5,555 nucleotides of DNA, from NCBI GenBank assembly GCA_027490555.1, contig JAIXXW010000078.1, positions 1 to 5,555 of the forward strand, given 5' to 3'. The notes below the pieces were generated by a model. That model made no database searches. It saw only the letters and a program-made list of their open reading frames with translations, and had not been told where the DNA came from. Position 1 is the first letter of the stretch, and every line of letters starts with the position of its first letter. A program made the translations under genes and the position numbers. Positions 5,109-5,555 of this stretch are shown in pieces. Origin of the DNA: Comamonadaceae bacterium. Lineage in GTDB: Bacteria > Pseudomonadota > Gammaproteobacteria > Burkholderiales > Burkholderiaceae_C.

Positions 5109-5555
5109 TCACAGATTGGGCGCCAACAGGCGCTGCAGGTCGTTCACGGCCACGCCGCTGCGCTGGGCCAGGTCCTGCACCTGGTCGTCCCCCACCTTGC
5201 CCACATTGAAGTACTGCGCCTCGGGGTGGGCGATGTAAAATCCGCAGACGCTGGCCGCCGGCGTCATGGCCAGGCTTTCGGTCAGACCCATGCCGATGTC
5301 CTGGCATTGCAGCAGCTCGAACAGGGCATGTTTGGCGCTGTGGTCGGGGCAGGCGGGGTAGCCGGGCGCAGGCCGGATGCCTTGGTACTTTTCGGCGATC
5401 AGCTCGTCGTTGCCGAGCGCTTCGCCAGCGGCGTATCCCCACAGGTCGGTGCGCACTTTTTTGTGCAGGCACTCGGCCAGGGCTTCGGCCAGGCGGTCGG
5501 CCAGTGACTTGAGCAAGATGGCGCTGTAGTCGTCGTGCGCGGCTTCAAAGGCGGC
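5109..5555 (-). CDS. metH: Cobalamin-dependent methionine synthase, C-terminal activation domain (5' end outside window)
   Basis: The frame is open to the right edge (AAFEAAHDDYSAILLKSLADR at the edge) and stops at 5109, so about 148 C-terminal residues are visible. They match the SAM-binding reactivation domain of MetH: DDYSAI and LADRLAEALAE, then LWGYA, ELIAEKYQGIRPAPGYPACPDH (the SAM-binding RPAPGY segment), LTESLAMTPAASVCGFYIAHPEAQYFNVGKVGDDQV, and the typical final LLAPNL. MetH moves a methyl group from methyltetrahydrofolate to homocysteine through cobalamin; this domain remethylates oxidised cob(II)alamin using SAM and an electron from flavodoxin or a similar donor, in the cytosol. 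The TTG at 5516 is internal and not a start. The substrate, folate and B12 modules lie outside, so I cannot tell whether metH is one gene or split in two, as in some Burkholderiales. The DUF6352-like gene follows almost immediately. Confidence 0.95.
   Translation of the reverse strand, partial: AAFEAAHDDYSAILLKSLADRLAEALAECLHKKVRTDLWGYAAGEALGNDELIAEKYQGIRPAPGYPACPDHSAKHALFELLQCQDIGMGLTESLAMTPAASVCGFYIAHPEAQYFNVGKVGDDQVQDLAQRSGVAVNDLQRLLAPNL

Noticed and set aside
3955..5238. A 427-residue open frame on the + strand opposite the DUF6352-like gene
   Set aside because: It has the same His/Gln/Ala-rich composition typical of reverse-strand shadows in GC-rich DNA and overlaps two well-supported genes.
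5104..5472. N-terminal extension of the DUF6352-like protein up to 5472, giving 479 residues
   Set aside because: The extra residues are Arg/Pro-rich and lie out of frame inside metH; family-like sequence begins at the ATG at 5103 (or GTG 5112).

Overview
The window reads as chromosomal DNA from a GC-rich betaproteobacterium. Burkholderiales, and probably a Comamonadaceae-like genus, is my best guess from GC-rich codon use and protein flavour. This is inference; nothing in the window fixes the genus. There are six genes, two of them cut by the window edges. I see no tRNA, rRNA, CRISPR array, insertion sequence or phage feature.

Layout from left to right. (1) Bases 1-444, + strand: the C-terminal part of a class I SAM-dependent methyltransferase that enters from the left edge. 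(2) Bases 445-505: a short convergent junction with small GC hairpins. (3) Bases 506-2668, - strand: a 720-residue fusion of an N-terminal VTT/TVP38 membrane domain to a complete pyridine-nucleotide disulfide oxidoreductase with a CLNYGC redox motif. (4) Bases 2669-2785: an intergenic gap holding a credible intrinsic terminator for the genes to its right. (5) Bases 2786-3514, - strand: a six-helix CcdA/DsbD-beta-like thiol electron transporter. (6) Bases 3529-3915, - strand: a small exported thioredoxin-like protein with a CATC motif, possibly a lipoprotein. (7) Bases 4033-5103, - strand: a 356-residue soluble protein resembling the DUF6352 group. (8) Bases 5109-5555, - strand: the C-terminal activation domain of cobalamin-dependent methionine synthase MetH, running off the right edge.

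Transcription of everything right of base 506 is leftward. metH and the DUF6352-like gene are 5 bases apart, and thioredoxin and ccdA are 14 bases apart, so each pair is probably co-transcribed. A 117-base gap separates the two pairs. The thioredoxin/CcdA pair forms a recognisable module: CcdA-type proteins carry electrons from cytosolic thioredoxin across the inner membrane to a periplasmic CxxC protein. The downstream VTT-oxidoreductase is also redox-active and membrane-linked, but a terminator lies between it and ccdA, so shared function is only a hypothesis.

The most interesting points are: the VTT-oxidoreductase fusion, with a MerA-like Tyr at the usual catalytic His position but no MerA C-terminal Cys pair; a thioredoxin whose cis-Pro position is Ser; a perfect GC hairpin whose loop is exactly the thioredoxin stop codon just before ccdA; and the tight coupling of an uncharacterised gene to metH. 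None of these is clearly a wholly new system. The families look known, although several are poorly characterised.
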